Assembly: GCF_001656295.1 (NCBI RefSeq)
Contig: NZ_LXHE01000007.1
Span: 1 to 64,000 of the forward strand
DNA: 64,000 nt
Direction of reading: 5' to 3'
From: Moraxella catarrhalis
Lineage (GTDB): Bacteria; Pseudomonadota; Gammaproteobacteria; Pseudomonadales; Moraxellaceae
Shown: positions 56,003 through 64,000 of the stretch, in pieces
How the letters are laid out: every line of letters begins with the position of its first letter
How positions within the stretch are numbered: position 1 is the first letter of the stretch
Notes under the pieces: generated by a model
What the model saw: only the letters and a program-made list of their open reading frames with translations
Told to the model about the DNA's origin: nothing
Databases searched by the model: none
Translations under genes and position numbers: made by a program

Positions 56003-56020
56003 CTAAAATATCAAACTGGC

Positions 56021-56656
56021 TTATGGTAAAAGACGCTGAATTTCCCAAGACTCACCGTGTTTGGTGTATGTCATGCGATCGTGCATACGCCCAAGACGCC
56101 CCTGCCAAAACTCAGCGCGCTCAACGATCATCTCATACCCACCCCAAAAGCTTGGGTGCGGTACAGATTCGCCAAAACGCTGATCAAGTTCTACAAACTT
56201 ATCTTCCATGGTTTGGCGGCTATCCACCACGCCACTTTGGGGCTGACTCACCCAAGCACCCAACTGGCTTTCGCGTGGACGCTTGGCAAAATAAGCCGCA
56301 GATTTTTCGCTAGAAATCTTTTTCATTTGACCGCCCAAACGGACTTGGCGCTCAAGCCCTTGCCAAAAAAACAGTACTTCAGCATTGGGATTATCGGCAA
56401 GATCCTGACCCTTGGCACTGTCATAATTGGTATAAAACACCACGCCTTGATCGGTCAGCTCACGCATCAGCACAATACGAACACTTGGGCGACCATCTGC
56501 GCCACAAGTTGCCAAGCTCATCGCATAAGGCTCGGGCAGCTTGGCATCGACCGCTTCATCAAACCATGCTCGAAACAAATCAAAAGGGTTATTTGGCAGC
56601 TCTGCATCAGCCAAAATATATTTTTCGTAGGATTGTCTATGATCTGTCAAATCCAC
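56021..56656 (-). CDS. pdxH: Pyridoxamine 5'-phosphate oxidase
   Basis: The 211-residue FMN enzyme makes pyridoxal phosphate. Motifs are MSLATCGADGRPSVRIVLMRELTDQGVVFYTNYDSAKGQDL, FFWQGLERQVRLGG and the C-terminal signature FWQGRLGRMHDRMTY, ending QRLLP. A GTG at 56656 is chosen because AGGAG lies seven bases before it; a TTG further upstream would put that site inside the gene. Confidence 0.93.
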   Translation of the reverse strand: MDLTDHRQSYEKYILADAELPNNPFDLFRAWFDEAVDAKLPEPYAMSLATCGADGRPSVRIVLMRELTDQGVVFYTNYDSAKGQDLADNPNAEVLFFWQGLERQVRLGGQMKKISSEKSAAYFAKRPRESQLGAWVSQPQSGVVDSRQTMEDKFVELDQRFGESVPHPSFWGGYEMIVERAEFWQGRLGRMHDRMTYTKHGESWEIQRLLP

Positions 56657-56710
56657 AATCGGTCTCCTAAGATACAATAAAGTGACACATCGTCACAATT
56701 TAATCAGTTA

Positions 56711-58066
56711 TTAAGCCAGGACGCGCTTGACTTCTGCGGCTAATTTTTCTGCTAAGGCTTGGCAGCTGCTTTCGTCTTGGTGCTCAACCATCACACGGAT
56801 GACAGGCTCGGTGCCTGATTTGCGGATCAGCAAGCGACCTTGATCCAAAAGTGATTTTTCTGCTTCATCGAAGATGGCTTTGAGTTCTTCATTGGCATAC
56901 GGGTCGCTCATTTGAGATAGGCGCACATTGATCAGCTTTTGGGGAAATGGCGTGTATCCTTGGATCAATTCGCTGAGCGCCTTGCCTGTTTCTGCCATGC
57001 AGCTGAGCACCTGTAAGCCTGCCACAATCGCATCCCCTGTACGGCTTTTATCCAAACATAAAATATGCCCCGATGGCTCACCGCCGATAGACCAACCCCG
57101 CTCTTCTAAGTCTTGCATGACATAGCGATCACCCACTTTGGCACGATGAAAATCTATCCCCTGATCAGCCAAAGCCAGCTCAAGCGCCACATTACTCATC
57201 AAAGTGCCGACCACGCCTGCAGGCTTAAGATGCTTGGCAAGTATATATAAGATCCCATCCCCATCCACGATATTGCCTTGCTCATCGGTCATGATAATGC
57301 GATCGCCATCGCCATCTAATGCGATGCCCACATCTGCGCCATGCTCACGCACTGCTGCCTGAATGACCTCAGGATGAGTTGAGCCACAATGATCATTGAT
57401 ATTGACGCCATCAGGGGTATTATGAATGGCGATGACTTGTGCGCCAAGCTCTTTGAGTACTCGAGGTGCTGCGCTGTAGCCTGCGCCATTGGCACAATCG
57501 ACGACGATTTTTAGATGGGATAAATTAAAATGATAAGGGAAACTGCCTTTACAATATTCGATATATCTGCCTTTGGCATCGGCGACACGGTGATTTTTGC
57601 CGATGGCGTCTGATTTAATGCCTGCTAGGCGCGCCATGCGGGCATTAGTATCTCCGACCAAGTTATCTAGCTCGACATTGATGGCATTTTGCATATCGTC
57701 AGAGATTTTTTTGCCTTCATGGCTGAAGAATTTCACACCATTATCTTGGTACGGATTATGCGACGCTGAGATCACCACGCCCATGTCGGCATGGAAACTT
57801 TTGACCAAATGCGCAATCGCAGGCGTGGGCAACGGTCCAAGCATATAAACATCAACGCCCGCCGCATTAAAGCCCGCCTGCAGCGCCGCTTCGATGACAT
57901 AGCCTGACAGACGCGTATCCTTTCCGATCAATACGCTTGGGCGCTTATTTGGTGATTTTTCAACTAAAACTCGCCCCGCACCAAAACCCAAGCGCAGCAA
58001 AAAATCTGGGGTAATTGGAAAAACTCCAAACTCTCCTCGAATACCATCTGTACCAAAATAGCTCAT
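56711..58066 (-). CDS. glmM: Phosphoglucosamine mutase
   Basis: The 451-residue enzyme converts glucosamine-6-phosphate to glucosamine-1-phosphate for peptidoglycan and lipopolysaccharide. Motifs are [12 protein letters not shown] at the start, the phosphoserine loop [14 protein letters not shown], the metal loop [11 protein letters not shown], sugar-binding GGEPSGHI and the phosphate site [13 protein letters not shown]. Among adjacent TTG/ATG/ATG candidates, the last ATG is best spaced after AAGGA. It follows no other gene in its direction and leads into pdxH after 54 bases. Confidence 0.95.
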   Translation of the reverse strand: MSYFGTDGIRGEFGVFPITPDFLLRLGFGAGRVLVEKSPNKRPSVLIGKDTRLSGYVIEAALQAGFNAAGVDVYMLGPLPTPAIAHLVKSFHADMGVVISASHNPYQDNGVKFFSHEGKKISDDMQNAINVELDNLVGDTNARMARLAGIKSDAIGKNHRVADAKGRYIEYCKGSFPYHFNLSHLKIVVDCANGAGYSAAPRVLKELGAQVIAIHNTPDGVNINDHCGSTHPEVIQAAVREHGADVGIALDGDGDRIIMTDEQGNIVDGDGILYILAKHLKPAGVVGTLMSNVALELALADQGIDFHRAKVGDRYVMQDLEERGWSIGGEPSGHILCLDKSRTGDAIVAGLQVLSCMAETGKALSELIQGYTPFPQKLINVRLSQMSDPYANEELKAIFDEAEKSLLDQGRLLIRKSGTEPVIRVMVEHQDESSCQALAEKLAAEVKRVLA

Positions 58067-58325
58067 CATCAATCCTTATCACAATGTATTATATGCTTAC
58101 CTAACGCAGTCTTAGCGCCGCTTGTCTTTATGATGAATTATACAGCCATCATCCATAAAATTATAGCACATTCAAAAAGAAAATGAATTATGACAACTGG
58201 GTGAATTTATCGTCTATTTGACAAATAAGATCACAAAACAAGCGCTAGCAAATTGACCCAAAGTCATGTATGCTTTATACATTGAATACTGAGTCATTTT
58301 TTGATAACTGTTTTAGGATAATGAT

Positions 58326-59216
58326 ATGACAATCGCCAATATTAATCAGCTAGATCAATTGCCCAAATCTATAAAAACTGGCAAACCTGTACTACATTTT
58401 GTGCATGCCAACGGTGTCCCTACGCCGACTTATCAGCCGATGCTTGATAAACTTGCCGAACACTTTACCATCGTGTCAATCGATAAATTAGGCACACATC
58501 CTAGCTATCCAGTCGATAATCACTGGCAAAGTCTGACGCGCCAAGTGGGCGATAGCATCGATGATGCCTGCCGCGAGCATGGCGTGCCAACATTGGTGGC
58601 AGTTGGGCACTCGGTGGGTGCGATGACGACCATGCAGACGTTACTTGCCAATCCCAAGCCGATCAGTCAAGCGATTTTATTAGATCCATCTTTGATCACC
58701 ACGCGTAATGCGCTGTCTTATCATCTTGCCAAATTGATTGATCGGCAAATTGGGCGCATCCCCAAATTTCGCTATCGGCTGATTGACAGATTATCGCCTG
58801 CCCATAAATCCAAACGCCGTAAAGATACCTATGACAGCCGAGAAGATGCGTATCAATCTTTACGACAAAAAGCACTGTTTGCCCCTTTTGATGAGCGCAG
58901 TTTTAATAATTACATTCAATACGGCTTTGAGCCGACCGCTGATGGTAAATATACGCTAAGCATTCCAAAGTCTGTGGAAGTGTCGATTTTTCGCACCATT
59001 CCTTCATTGTATTGGTTAAAATCGATCTCAGCGACCAAGCCGATGACTTTGATTGCAGGTCAAGACAGCCATTTCACCAAAATCGGCTCATACCAAGATG
59101 CTTATAAAAAGTTTGACATTCCTGTGTGCTATGTGGCAGGCTCGCACATGTTTCCACTTGAGCACCCTGAGCAGACCGCCGAAGATATCCTAAACACCAT
59201 CATCGAACAGCTGTAA
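58326..59216 (+). CDS. Alpha/beta hydrolase
   Basis: The 296-residue cytoplasmic hydrolase shows HFVHANGVPTPTYQPML, the nucleophile elbow VAVGHSVGAMTTMQ and a C-terminal catalytic His in VAGSHMFPLEHPEQ, with Asp in AGQDSHFTK as acid candidate. Substrate is not apparent. It lies three bases before a membrane-protease gene, so the two are co-transcribed. Confidence 0.85.
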   Translation: MTIANINQLDQLPKSIKTGKPVLHFVHANGVPTPTYQPMLDKLAEHFTIVSIDKLGTHPSYPVDNHWQSLTRQVGDSIDDACREHGVPTLVAVGHSVGAMTTMQTLLANPKPISQAILLDPSLITTRNALSYHLAKLIDRQIGRIPKFRYRLIDRLSPAHKSKRRKDTYDSREDAYQSLRQKALFAPFDERSFNNYIQYGFEPTADGKYTLSIPKSVEVSIFRTIPSLYWLKSISATKPMTLIAGQDSHFTKIGSYQDAYKKFDIPVCYVAGSHMFPLEHPEQTAEDILNTIIEQL

Positions 59217-59219
59217 ATC

Positions 59220-59987
59220 ATGCCCAGCTCTCAGCCGCTGCTAAGATACACGCCAATCACAGCCATATTTTTGATCGTTGCTGTGGTTGGCAGTATTTTT
59301 GTTTTTCAAAATGGGTGGTATTTTTTACTCAAAATGATTGCCGATTCGTCGGTGGCGTCTTTTACCGCTGACAATACCTTGACCATCATGTCACTGGTGC
59401 TGACGGCGGTGTCGTTGGCATGGCTGATTTTGATTTGGCAATACTTGCGCATCAGGCAATTGACCAATGACCAAACTCAAGCTGTCAAACTTTGGTGGCA
59501 TTATTTTGGCTTTGAGCCGATGCGTCTCAGGTCATTTTTGGGGGCACTTGCAGTACTCATGGCAAGCATCGCATTATCAAGCTGGGTGGTCGCACAGCTG
59601 AGCGATTGGCTCAAGCCTGCTCCATCAATGGACGCAGCGCAGCTGGTGGATCAAAGCACGCCGATGTGGCTATTTGCGCTGCTTGTGCTCATCTGCGCAC
59701 CTGTCTATGAAGAGCTCATTTGCCGCGGTCTATTTTGGCGCTTGGGCGAAGATATTTTTAGCCCCTTATTCACGCATCCGCAATCCATTCAAATCGCCAT
59801 CAGTCTATTATCCAGTGGTATTTTTTCGATATTACATTTTCAATATAACTATATCGATCTGATCATGATGGTGGCAATTTCGCTGGCTTTATGCTACGCG
59901 CGCATCCGCACTCAGTCAGTTTTTGCCCCCATGTTACTGCACAGCGTCAATAACAGCTTGGTGCTGCTATTGATGATTTTTACTTAG
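59220..59987 (+). CDS. CPBP-family intramembrane metalloprotease
   Basis: The 255-residue membrane protein has about seven helices and the CPBP/CAAX-protease motifs: EELICRGLFWRLGE (paired glutamates and Arg), then FSILHFQYNY and LHSVNNSLVLLL with the His residues that would bind zinc. Such proteases act on prenylated or membrane proteins in some organisms; bacterial roles vary. It is coupled to the upstream hydrolase. Confidence 0.87.
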   Translation: MPSSQPLLRYTPITAIFLIVAVVGSIFVFQNGWYFLLKMIADSSVASFTADNTLTIMSLVLTAVSLAWLILIWQYLRIRQLTNDQTQAVKLWWHYFGFEPMRLRSFLGALAVLMASIALSSWVVAQLSDWLKPAPSMDAAQLVDQSTPMWLFALLVLICAPVYEELICRGLFWRLGEDIFSPLFTHPQSIQIAISLLSSGIFSILHFQYNYIDLIMMVAISLALCYARIRTQSVFAPMLLHSVNNSLVLLLMIFT

Positions 59988-60026
59988 CGGATTTTTGATA
60001 GTTTAAATTATGGATTGATACTATTA

Positions 60027-60989
60027 TTAATCATTTTGGGACAAAACTCGCTCACCTGCCTGATAAATCTCATCAAGCGTGAGCGAAGATTTACCGCTTA
60101 AGTCCTGACGCCAGCGCCGCGCGCCGCTCAATCCTTGAAACAACCCCAAATAATGACGCGTCAACGTCGCAAGATTTGCACCTTCATCAGCGCGCTGCTT
60201 GAGATATGCCATAAGATTTTCGAAAACCTGACGGCGACTTGGCGGCTGACTGCCCCACAGGTGATGACATTCTGCCATCAGATACGGATTATGATAAAAC
60301 GCGCGCCCCACCATCACGCCATCAACCTGCGTCAAATGCTCGCGAATGGCAGCCAAATGATCAATACCGCCATTAATCTCAATGATCAGCTCAGGAAAAT
60401 CTTGCTTGAGCCGATATACGTCTTCGTATCTCAGGGGTGGGATTTCGCGGTTTTGTTTGGGAGAAAGCCCTTGTAGCCAAGCGATGCGCGCATGAGCAAT
60501 AAAATGAGTGCAGCCTGCTTCAGCCACGGTCTCTACAAAATCGCACATAAACTCATAACTGTCAAAATGATCGATACCGATACGATGTTTGACAGTGACA
60601 GGCTTATCCGTGTGATTTTTCATGGCGCGCACCATGTCAGCCACCGTCTTCGGTTCTGCCATCAGGCAGGCGCCAATTTTATTATGCTGAACCCTATCCG
60701 AAGGGCAGCCGACATTGATATTATATTCATCATAAGCGCCGATTTGCTCAGCGACAGCCACCGCTTTTGCCATCTCGTCAGGATTTGAGCCGCCCAGCTG
60801 CAAGACCACAGGGTTTTCACTGCCATGGCATCTAAGCACATGAGCGGCATCACCTTTTAAGATCGCGCTTGTACTGATCATTTCGGTGTACAGATGTATA
60901 TAAGGATTAAAAAGCCTGGCAAATGCCCGAAAATCCATGGTGGTATAATCAATCATTGGGGCAAGGCTGATGCGTTTATTGGTCATCAT
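60027..60989 (-). CDS. dusA: tRNA-dihydrouridine synthase A
   Basis: The 320-residue FMN enzyme reduces uridines 20/20a in the tRNA D-loop. The catalytic Cys lies in NINVGCPSDRVQ, the DusA-type stretch GLSPKQNREIPPL is present, and FMN contacts are in VKHRIGID and INGGID. Its start overlaps the tatD-like stop by four bases. Confidence 0.95.
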   Translation of the reverse strand: MMTNKRISLAPMIDYTTMDFRAFARLFNPYIHLYTEMISTSAILKGDAAHVLRCHGSENPVVLQLGGSNPDEMAKAVAVAEQIGAYDEYNINVGCPSDRVQHNKIGACLMAEPKTVADMVRAMKNHTDKPVTVKHRIGIDHFDSYEFMCDFVETVAEAGCTHFIAHARIAWLQGLSPKQNREIPPLRYEDVYRLKQDFPELIIEINGGIDHLAAIREHLTQVDGVMVGRAFYHNPYLMAECHHLWGSQPPSRRQVFENLMAYLKQRADEGANLATLTRHYLGLFQGLSGARRWRQDLSGKSSLTLDEIYQAGERVLSQND

Positions 60990-61798
60990 AAGCTAAATGA
61001 TTGGATAATGGTTTTGTATTGATTGACCAAATTCACAAAATTAGCGCTTGTAATTCGACCAATCTCTTCGGCAGGTTTTTGATAAACTTTGGATAAGGCT
61101 TCAGCCACATAAGGCACAAAAGTCGGCTCATTATCTCGTCCGCGCTTCGGTACAGGTGCCAAATATGGGCTATCCGTCTCAATCAGCACCCTATCTAAAG
61201 GCAGCTTAGCGGCGACATCTCTGAGCGCTTGTGATTTATTAAAACTGACAATCCCAGACAGCGAAATATACAGCCCCATGTCCAAGGCGCGCTTAGCAAA
61301 GGCATAATCTTCGGTAAAGCAGTGGATAATCCCATGCTCGCAGCGCTCAGCTGTCAGTACATCAAGTGTATCATCATAGGCACTGCGCGTGTGCACGATG
61401 ATGGGTTTTTTGGCGATTTTACCAGCGTGGATATGCGCAGCAAAACTGTGTTTTTGGGCAGATTGTTTATCGCTATCCCAATAGTAATCAAGCCCCGTCT
61501 CACCAAATGCCCAAACTTTTTCATCATCAAGCGACAGCAGCGCATCAGCAGTGATGCCAGCCAGCATACCTTCATCTTGACAAGGATGAATCCCCACACT
61601 CATGCCAATATCAGGCATCATCTGAGCCGATGAGCGATCCACCCAAGCGTGAATATCATCATATTCAGACAACTGGCACATGATTGCCATGGTACGCCTC
61701 ACGCCTGCTTGGTACATGGCTTTGAGCAGATTTTCAGGTCTGTTATCATAATGGTCAAGCTTTAGATAAGTCAAATGTGCATGACTGTCTGTATACAT
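60986..61798 (-). CDS. TatD-family metal-dependent hydrolase
   Basis: The 270-residue hydrolase has the metal ligands of the family: DSHAHLTYL at the start, GETGLDYYWD, IIVHTRSAYDD, IIHCFTED and IETDSPYLAPVP. Members act as deoxyribonucleases or D-aminoacyl-tRNA deacylases. It leads a two-gene unit with dusA. Confidence 0.92.
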   Translation of the reverse strand: MYTDSHAHLTYLKLDHYDNRPENLLKAMYQAGVRRTMAIMCQLSEYDDIHAWVDRSSAQMMPDIGMSVGIHPCQDEGMLAGITADALLSLDDEKVWAFGETGLDYYWDSDKQSAQKHSFAAHIHAGKIAKKPIIVHTRSAYDDTLDVLTAERCEHGIIHCFTEDYAFAKRALDMGLYISLSGIVSFNKSQALRDVAAKLPLDRVLIETDSPYLAPVPKRGRDNEPTFVPYVAEALSKVYQKPAEEIGRITSANFVNLVNQYKTIIQSFSL

Positions 61799-61867
61799 GA
61801 TTTGCCCTTGATAAGTATTGGTTAATCACTTTGGTAACCTAAGTGATGTAAATTGGGGCGTATTTTA

Positions 61868-63508
61868 TCATGTCTCGGGATTTTTTTCATGCTTTGGGGT
61901 TTTTTGGTCATGATTTTGATGTACCGTAATGGATTGTGATGGTAAAGCATGTTCAATATGATAACTTTCTAAAAATTTTAATATCTCCAAAATCAGTACC
62001 GATTGTTTGGCATAAAAATCTTGAGCACCATCAGCATCAATATAAGCACGCATCTCAATCACATAACACTCTTGACGCAACTGCTTAATCCAAACTTGAT
62101 TCCATTCATGGTTGGTCAGCCGATGCGTTGCCAAAAATTCTTGTAAATTGGTTATCATTCGCTCAATTTCTGCTAAATCAGCGGTACGCTTGATGAATAA
62201 ATCATGCAAAAAATAAAACATATCCCTTGCAGTAAAGTTTTCAATCTGTAGCGATGAAAATTCACCATTTGGCACAGTCACAACTGTTCGGTTTAGGGTG
62301 CGGATACGAGTTGAGCGAATACCAATATCAATCACCGTACCTTCATAAGTACCAAATTTACAATAATCCCCCACATACACAGGGCGGTCGGCAACCACCA
62401 CAACCGAACCGATGAGATTTTCAAGCGTTTTTTGAGCACCAAAAGCCAGTGCCAGACCGCCGACACCTAGGGCTGCAATCCCTGTGGTCAAATCAAATCC
62501 AAGATTGCCAAAAATTAAAATCACTGCCAAAATAATCATCAAGGCTTTGGCAATTTTTCTGAGTAGGTTTAAAATAGAAACCTGTTCAGGTCGACCTCGT
62601 TTTAATGAATTTGCCTCAGCACGGCGAAATACGCTGTCAAGCAGACGAAGCATCAGCCAAGCAGTCGCACCCCAAGCGACAATATCCTTAATCCGACCAA
62701 ATGAACTTCGCAATGTCAAAGGCACGCCAACACTAATCATAATTATCGGTAAGATTAACGATAAAACCACCAAAGACAACGGCATAATCACACTGGGCAT
62801 AATGCGAAAAGGTTTTTTGGTGAGTGTGGTGTACAGCCACTTACTCACCCAATACAGCACCCACACCACCAAATTGATCGCCAAATATAGCCCAATCACC
62901 AAGATGCCAAGAGACACCAATTCAAGCCAATGCTTGGTTTGGCTATGCGTGCCTGGCTGCGATAATTTGAGCCGCTCTGACAGGGTTTGGGCGTGGATGG
63001 TCTTTTCGGGTAATGCCGCCAAAGTCTGCGATGACACTTGCCAAAACACCATGCCATCCTCGCTTACACGCCGATTGAGCAAAATATCGATATTGTCGTT
63101 CATCAGCCGAAGCTCGCCGACTTTATCAATATCGCTTGGCAGGTTATCAGACAGATCGCCCTCGCTGACGCCACTAATTTGCAGGTCTTGATACAGCTTA
63201 CCGCCTGCATCCAGTGCGATCACCAAATGCTCAACAACTTCATAGTTGGGCGTTTTGGTGCTTGCCAAATATCGTCCGTCCAAATAGTTGGCGGCAAGCT
63301 CGTAGTCTTCTGACGCGATCGCTCGCAAAAGCCCCTGCACCGCCCCTCGTGGCGTTTCACGCCCGAAGCTGTCCACGGGAATCTCGGCGGATTTTTCTTG
63401 AGTGTTTGATAATAGCTTGGCAGTCGTGGCATGGCTTGGCGTTGGTATTATTACCATTAACAGAACCATCACCATGCCTGACAGCACCATACCGATTTTT
63501 TTAGCCAT
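61868..63508 (-). CDS. MscS-family mechanosensitive channel
   Basis: This channel protein of about 546 residues has a signal segment (MVLSGMVMVLLMVIIPTPSHA), a periplasmic domain of about 150 residues (PRGAVQGLLRAIASEDYELAANYL) and several membrane helices. It then has the MscS pore and beta domain: GVGGLALAFGAQKTLENLIGSVVVVADRPVYVGDYCKFGTYEGTVIDIGIRSTRIRT. It opens under membrane tension to release solutes. The ATG at 63508 is chosen, but no good ribosome site marks it, and earlier GTG starts are possible. Confidence 0.9.
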   Translation of the reverse strand: MAKKIGMVLSGMVMVLLMVIIPTPSHATTAKLLSNTQEKSAEIPVDSFGRETPRGAVQGLLRAIASEDYELAANYLDGRYLASTKTPNYEVVEHLVIALDAGGKLYQDLQISGVSEGDLSDNLPSDIDKVGELRLMNDNIDILLNRRVSEDGMVFWQVSSQTLAALPEKTIHAQTLSERLKLSQPGTHSQTKHWLELVSLGILVIGLYLAINLVVWVLYWVSKWLYTTLTKKPFRIMPSVIMPLSLVVLSLILPIIMISVGVPLTLRSSFGRIKDIVAWGATAWLMLRLLDSVFRRAEANSLKRGRPEQVSILNLLRKIAKALMIILAVILIFGNLGFDLTTGIAALGVGGLALAFGAQKTLENLIGSVVVVADRPVYVGDYCKFGTYEGTVIDIGIRSTRIRTLNRTVVTVPNGEFSSLQIENFTARDMFYFLHDLFIKRTADLAEIERMITNLQEFLATHRLTNHEWNQVWIKQLRQECYVIEMRAYIDADGAQDFYAKQSVLILEILKFLESYHIEHALPSQSITVHQNHDQKTPKHEKNPET

Positions 63509-63714
63509 CTTTTGCACAATCACTCACCATAGCTTCATTGACAGACTTAGATTTTTACTAATCATAAAGCATTATAATTTAAATAGTCATGAAAAACCAT
63601 GACCAAAAATAAACCTAATTTTCATTAAATATCATTTAATCATTTATTATTTTAATTTTAATAATTAATATTACAATACTACCAAATGGCAAGCAATAAC
63701 TAAGCAATAATAAT

Positions 63715-63742
63715 GGCAGATAATGAAAACTCATCATCTGCC
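63715..63742 (-). terminator. Hairpin between the TbpB-like gene and the channel gene
   Basis: GGCAGATAATGA and TCATCATCTGCC form a stem with one mismatch in the otherwise gene-free, very AT-rich gap 63524-63844. It lies past the end of the TbpB-like gene and may end its transcript, although the T run is poor. Confidence 0.4.
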
Positions 63743-63844
63743 ATCGTTGCTATCAATCATTGGCATGGCTTGGGCGTATCATCTTAATCATTCATATTTG
63801 ATTAAGTATCCACCCCATCAGCCAAACCAAACATTGTGTTTAAA

Positions 63845-64000
63845 TTACTGCTTAACTTCTTGTTTTCTTGCACCAAAAACCACAGATGCACTACTGTCTT
63901 TGTCTTGACTTCCAACATCATTGCTCTTATAGGTAAATGAGCCACCAAGTTCATTAGCCTGTGGACCATAAAATCCACCTGTAACTACAGCATCTTTAAC
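63845..64000 (-). CDS. TbpB-like surface lipoprotein, C-terminal end only
   Basis: Only the last 51 codons are in the window; the gene continues past 64000. They carry the ending of transferrin-binding protein B and related Slam-dependent lipoproteins: VVTGGFYGPQANELGGSFTY, a polar linker, then SASVVFGARKQEVKQ. In Moraxella and Neisseria such surface proteins strip iron from host transferrin, lactoferrin or haemoglobin, or bind complement factors. Which one this is cannot be told from the tail. It shares direction with the channel gene but is 337 bases upstream, so not an operon. Confidence 0.8.
   Translation of the reverse strand, partial: VKDAVVTGGFYGPQANELGGSFTYKSNDVGSQDKDSSASVVFGARKQEVKQ

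Noticed and set aside
56057-56680. Plus-strand frame of 207 residues opposite pdxH
   Set aside because: Antisense shadow of a gene with all family motifs; composition is typical of a reverse-frame artefact.
62484-63191. Long plus-strand reading frame (235 residues) opposite the MscS-type gene
   Set aside because: It runs fully antisense to a clear channel gene, has no ribosome site and no recognisable protein character.

Overview
The window looks like a chromosomal segment from a member of the Moraxellaceae, most likely Moraxella or a close relative. This is inferred from three things: a fused nuoCD inside a long NADH dehydrogenase operon, the C-terminus of a TbpB-type surface lipoprotein at the right edge, and transport genes laid out like the acinetobactin locus of Acinetobacter. 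GC content looks low to moderate, with AT-rich intergenic DNA. No rRNA, prophage or CRISPR array was seen.

Region 1 (1-11186) is an accessory iron island. It holds a single-frame IS1-family element cut by the left edge, and a siderophore-type thioesterase broken at the IS end. It also holds two half-size ABC transporters of the BarA/BarB-YbtPQ type, a small uncharacterised coupled gene, a TonB-dependent receptor, a periplasmic siderophore-binding lipoprotein, an ATPase and two FecCD permeases. Two Fur-like boxes sit at the two promoters. A small XRE regulator is transcribed divergently, behind a repeat-rich promoter. No siderophore synthesis gene is intact in view, so the locus as seen is uptake and export only. 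It lies on the 3' side of a tRNA-Gly gene.

Region 2 (11458-35766) is mostly core genome: tRNA-Gly, thiI, an atoEDAB short-chain fatty acid operon, glutathione peroxidase, tRNA-Val and tRNA-Asp, rimO, a PLP enzyme paired with a 2-oxoglutarate/Fe oxygenase, yebC, ilvA with an ASCH gene, an hslR-phosphatase-murB-ydcF run, two tandem identical tRNA-Ser genes, argS, a VIT-family metal transporter, a BigR-like persulfide regulator divergent from two YeeE/YedE halves, azlCD, ferredoxin-NADP reductase, and a peroxiredoxin-glutaredoxin fusion.

Region 3 (35811-53758) is the nuo operon for respiratory complex I, reading leftward from nuoA to nuoN. It is unusual. Genes for a PhzF-like protein and a GFA-family zinc protein separate nuoB from nuoCD. 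Two tiny membrane-protein genes lie between nuoA and nuoB and between nuoCD and nuoE. NuoA has a long hydrophilic tail, and NuoM ends in a histidine-rich tail.

Region 4 (53893-64000) holds a copper-chaperone-like gene, a DUF305 lipoprotein, lolA, pdxH, glmM, an alpha/beta hydrolase with a CPBP membrane protease, dusA-tatD, an MscS-type channel, and the partial TbpB-like gene.

Functions are assigned from motifs and protein resemblance read by eye, without database searches. Start codons were moved where a Shine-Dalgarno sequence or a Fur box favoured a different start. Positions of short sites may be off by a base.
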